DNA from: Halorubellus litoreus | GTDB taxonomy: Archaea; Halobacteriota; Halobacteria; Halobacteriales; Natrialbaceae | Direction: 5' to 3' | DNA: 64,000 nt | NCBI RefSeq assembly: GCF_037081675.1 | Contig: NZ_JAZAQL010000002.1 | Span: 186,001-250,000 of the forward strand | Shown: positions 62,468 to 64,000 of the stretch, one piece after another | Layout: each line of letters starts with the position of its first letter | Numbering within the stretch: position 1 is the stretch's first letter | Made by a program: the position numbers and the translations under genes | The notes under the pieces: model-generated | What the model was told of the DNA's origin: nothing | The model's input: only the letters and a program-made list of their open reading frames with translations | Database searches by the model: none

Positions 62468-62736
62468 TCCGCGTTCTTGACGCCGTAGTACCCGGGTTCG
62501 TCGTCGCTCTGGGGTTCCGCGATGACGAGGTCGTCGCCGTTGTACACGATCCACGGGATCGCCCAGTCGAGGAGCACCGCCTCGGTGGATTCCTCGAGCG
62601 CGGCGTCCGCGTCGAGCCCCTGCATGAGGCGCGCGATCTCGTAGAGCGTGTACATCTGGTCGGGTTCGAGCAACTTCTCGGGCGTCGGGAAGTCACACGG
62701 CAGAAGTTCGTCGAAGTCGTCCTTCGGAACGGGCAT
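62464..62736 (-). CDS. DUF5827-like small protein
   Basis: A 90-aa acidic protein (PKDDFDELLPCDFPTPEKLL, LYEIARLMQGLDADAALEES, DWAIPWIVYNGDDLVIAEP) conserved in haloarchaea and commonly beside the P-loop NTPase. No function is known. ATG 62736 was preferred to the longer upstream frame. It overlaps the NTPase gene by 4 bp. Confidence 0.75.
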   Translation of the reverse strand: MPVPKDDFDELLPCDFPTPEKLLEPDQMYTLYEIARLMQGLDADAALEESTEAVLLDWAIPWIVYNGDDLVIAEPQSDDEPGYYGVKNAE

Positions 62737-62901
62737 ACCCCTCGATTGGGTGACGGGCGTCGTAAACCAACTGGTCTCCGACGGCACACGCACGCCTCCG
62801 CCGCGACCTTGGATACGAAAGGTCTCGACGGCGCTCGGGCGGGACGCGTCGAGCACGGGCCGAATCGCTTTTGTTCCGTGACTCGGATTTCGCATCTAAC
62901 G

Positions 62902-63954
62902 ATGGTCTCGGTCACAGAAACGTACCTGATACTCCTCATCGGGTCGACGCCGTTCATCCTCGCAGCATTGAACAAGGTCCTGAACAACCTGCATCGACGC
63001 GGGTCCCGGCCGCTCGCTGCGCTCCTCGTCGGCACGCTCGTGTGGATGCTCTCCGCGCTCGCCGTCGAGGTCGCGCCCTCGTTCCGCGTGGGACTGTACG
63101 CGAACCGCATCCAGTACTTCGGTATCACGGTGGTTCCGGCGGCGTTCCTCCTGTTCGCGCTCGCGTACGTCGACCGCGAGGAGTTCGTGAACCGGTACAG
63201 CGTCGGACTGCTGTCGCTCGAACCGCTCGCCGCCATCGCGCTCGTGTGGACGAACCGCAGTCACGACCTCTGGACCGCGGGCGGCGTCGTCCGGAAGGGC
63301 GCGACGTACGTCTCCGACGGCGCGCAGGTGACGTGCGACGCCGTCATCTGCTTCGGTGACAGCGGGCAGGCGTTCGTCGCTCACACGTTCTACTCGTACG
63401 CCATCCTCCTGGCGGGCGCGGTCCTCGTCCTGTCGCGGCCGCTGCGGTCGTCCGCGGTGCCTCGCGGCCAGGCGGTGTCGATGGCCGTCGCGGTGTTCGC
63501 GCCGCTGGCCGCGAACGCGCTGTCGCTGTTCGTCCTCCCGAACGGGTTCCCTGACCTGACGCCGATCGCGTTCGGGGTGTCCGGCGTCGCCATCGCCGTC
63601 GGCCTCTACCGCTACTCGCTCGTCGAGACCGACGCGCTCACCGGCGCCGCCGGCATCGACGAACGGGACGGCGGCGCGGTCGTCGTCGACGACACGTCGG
63701 TCGCGGACCTGAACGTCGAAGCCGCGAAGGTCCTCGGCGTGGACGCGGACACCGCGGTCGGCGCCCCCGTCGAGGAGGCGTTCGCCGGACAGTCGGTCCT
63801 GCTCGACGCGCACCGGGACGACCCGCACTCGGTCGCTGACGAGACCGTCTCGGACCCGATCTCCGGCGAGACCTACGAGGTGACCGTCGAGACCGTCGAG
63901 CCCGACGGCACCCCGCGAACGGGCTGGGTGTACGGGTTCGAGACGACGGAGTGA
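62902..63954 (+). CDS. Stand-alone 7TM histidine-kinase N-terminal (sensor) domain
   Basis: A 350-aa protein with about seven N-terminal transmembrane helices (YLILLIGSTPFILAALNKVL; LAALLVGTLVWMLSALAVEV; ITVVPAAFLLFALAYVDREE; LEPLAAIALVWTN; FYSYAILLAGAVLVL; AVAVFAPLAANALSLFVLPN; AFGVSGVAIAVGLYRYSLVE) of the HisKA_7TM type, followed by a PAS-like segment (AVVVDDTSVADLNVEAAKVL, VEEAFAGQSVLLDAHRDD, DPISGETYEVTVETVEPD) near 245-350. No HisKA or HATPase domain follows, so it senses but cannot phosphorylate. It may regulate a separate kinase or respond to light, redox or ligands. Start ATG 62902. Confidence 0.85.
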   Translation: MVSVTETYLILLIGSTPFILAALNKVLNNLHRRGSRPLAALLVGTLVWMLSALAVEVAPSFRVGLYANRIQYFGITVVPAAFLLFALAYVDREEFVNRYSVGLLSLEPLAAIALVWTNRSHDLWTAGGVVRKGATYVSDGAQVTCDAVICFGDSGQAFVAHTFYSYAILLAGAVLVLSRPLRSSAVPRGQAVSMAVAVFAPLAANALSLFVLPNGFPDLTPIAFGVSGVAIAVGLYRYSLVETDALTGAAGIDERDGGAVVVDDTSVADLNVEAAKVLGVDADTAVGAPVEEAFAGQSVLLDAHRDDPHSVADETVSDPISGETYEVTVETVEPDGTPRTGWVYGFETTE

Positions 63955-64000
63955 CCGAGTGCTAGGCGCGACCGCTGGTCGGTCGTGGGCGTCGCGAAGA

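Noticed and set aside
61164..63236. 690-codon minus-strand frame across four chromosomal genes
   Set aside because: Arg/Pro-rich GC shadow; the real genes in other frames have motifs and tight start-stop overlaps.

Overview
The window comes from a haloarchaeon (class Halobacteria; I cannot name the genus). The evidence is the very acidic proteins, haloarchaea-only families (HalOD1 output domain, DUF7344, DUF7343/7345-like membrane regulators, a PhiH1-repressor-like winged helix), archaeal TATA-like promoters with leaderless genes, and a haloarchaeal tRNA-Glu. GC-rich chromosome-like sequence on the right (57.2-64 kb) contrasts with patchy, often AT-richer sequence to the left.

Layout. (1) 1-5.8 kb: an ISH1-like IS5-family element, two AT-rich glycosyltransferase genes, a decayed transposase, then a cluster of tRNA-Glu 3'-end fragments and hairpins. 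(2) 5,819-57,137: what I read as one integrative element of about 51.3 kb. A 42-bp direct repeat, identical to the 3' end of the intact tRNA-Glu(CTC) gene at 57,096-57,170, bounds it, and two paralogous tyrosine recombinases lie tail to tail just inside the tRNA end. (3) 57.2-64 kb: ordinary chromosome with a membrane-anchored winged-helix regulator, a small winged-helix regulator, ThyX, a cupin, a metallo-beta-lactamase-fold hydrolase, a P-loop NTPase with a DUF5827-like partner, and a stand-alone 7TM histidine-kinase sensor domain.

Inside the element. The left arm (6-20 kb) has small regulators, a 34-bp tandem repeat array, an IS, a winged-helix membrane protein, a DUF2971 protein, a serine recombinase, an ORC/TniB-like AAA ATPase paired with a ribbon-helix-helix protein, and a stretch of decayed genes. 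The centre (20-43.3 kb) is a dense anti-virus island: SNF2 helicase with a coiled-coil zinc-ribbon partner, DUF499 ATPase, DUF262/DUF1524 (GmrSD-type) endonuclease, a small membrane coiled-coil protein, a winged-helix/OLD-nuclease fusion, a DUF1156 DNA methylase, a second membrane protein, a three-gene set ending in a PD-(D/E)XK nuclease, and McrB-McrC. The right arm (43.7-53.5 kb) has a putative DNA-binding protein behind palindromic operators, then a same-strand set of six genes: PD-(D/E)XK nuclease, membrane AAA+ ATPase, a 56-aa protein, an AddB-like protein split into two genes, and a UvrD/AddA-like helicase-nuclease.

The two most interesting proposals are these. First, helicase, ATPase, methylase, zinc-ribbon protein and nucleases at 20-43 kb may form a composite modification-linked defence system that is neither canonical DISARM (no DrmA, DrmB or DrmC seen) nor canonical BREX (no PglZ seen). 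Second, the AddAB-like operon coupled to a membrane AAA+ ATPase and an extra nuclease looks like a distinct DNA end-processing or defence machine. Both are inferences from domain content and gene order.
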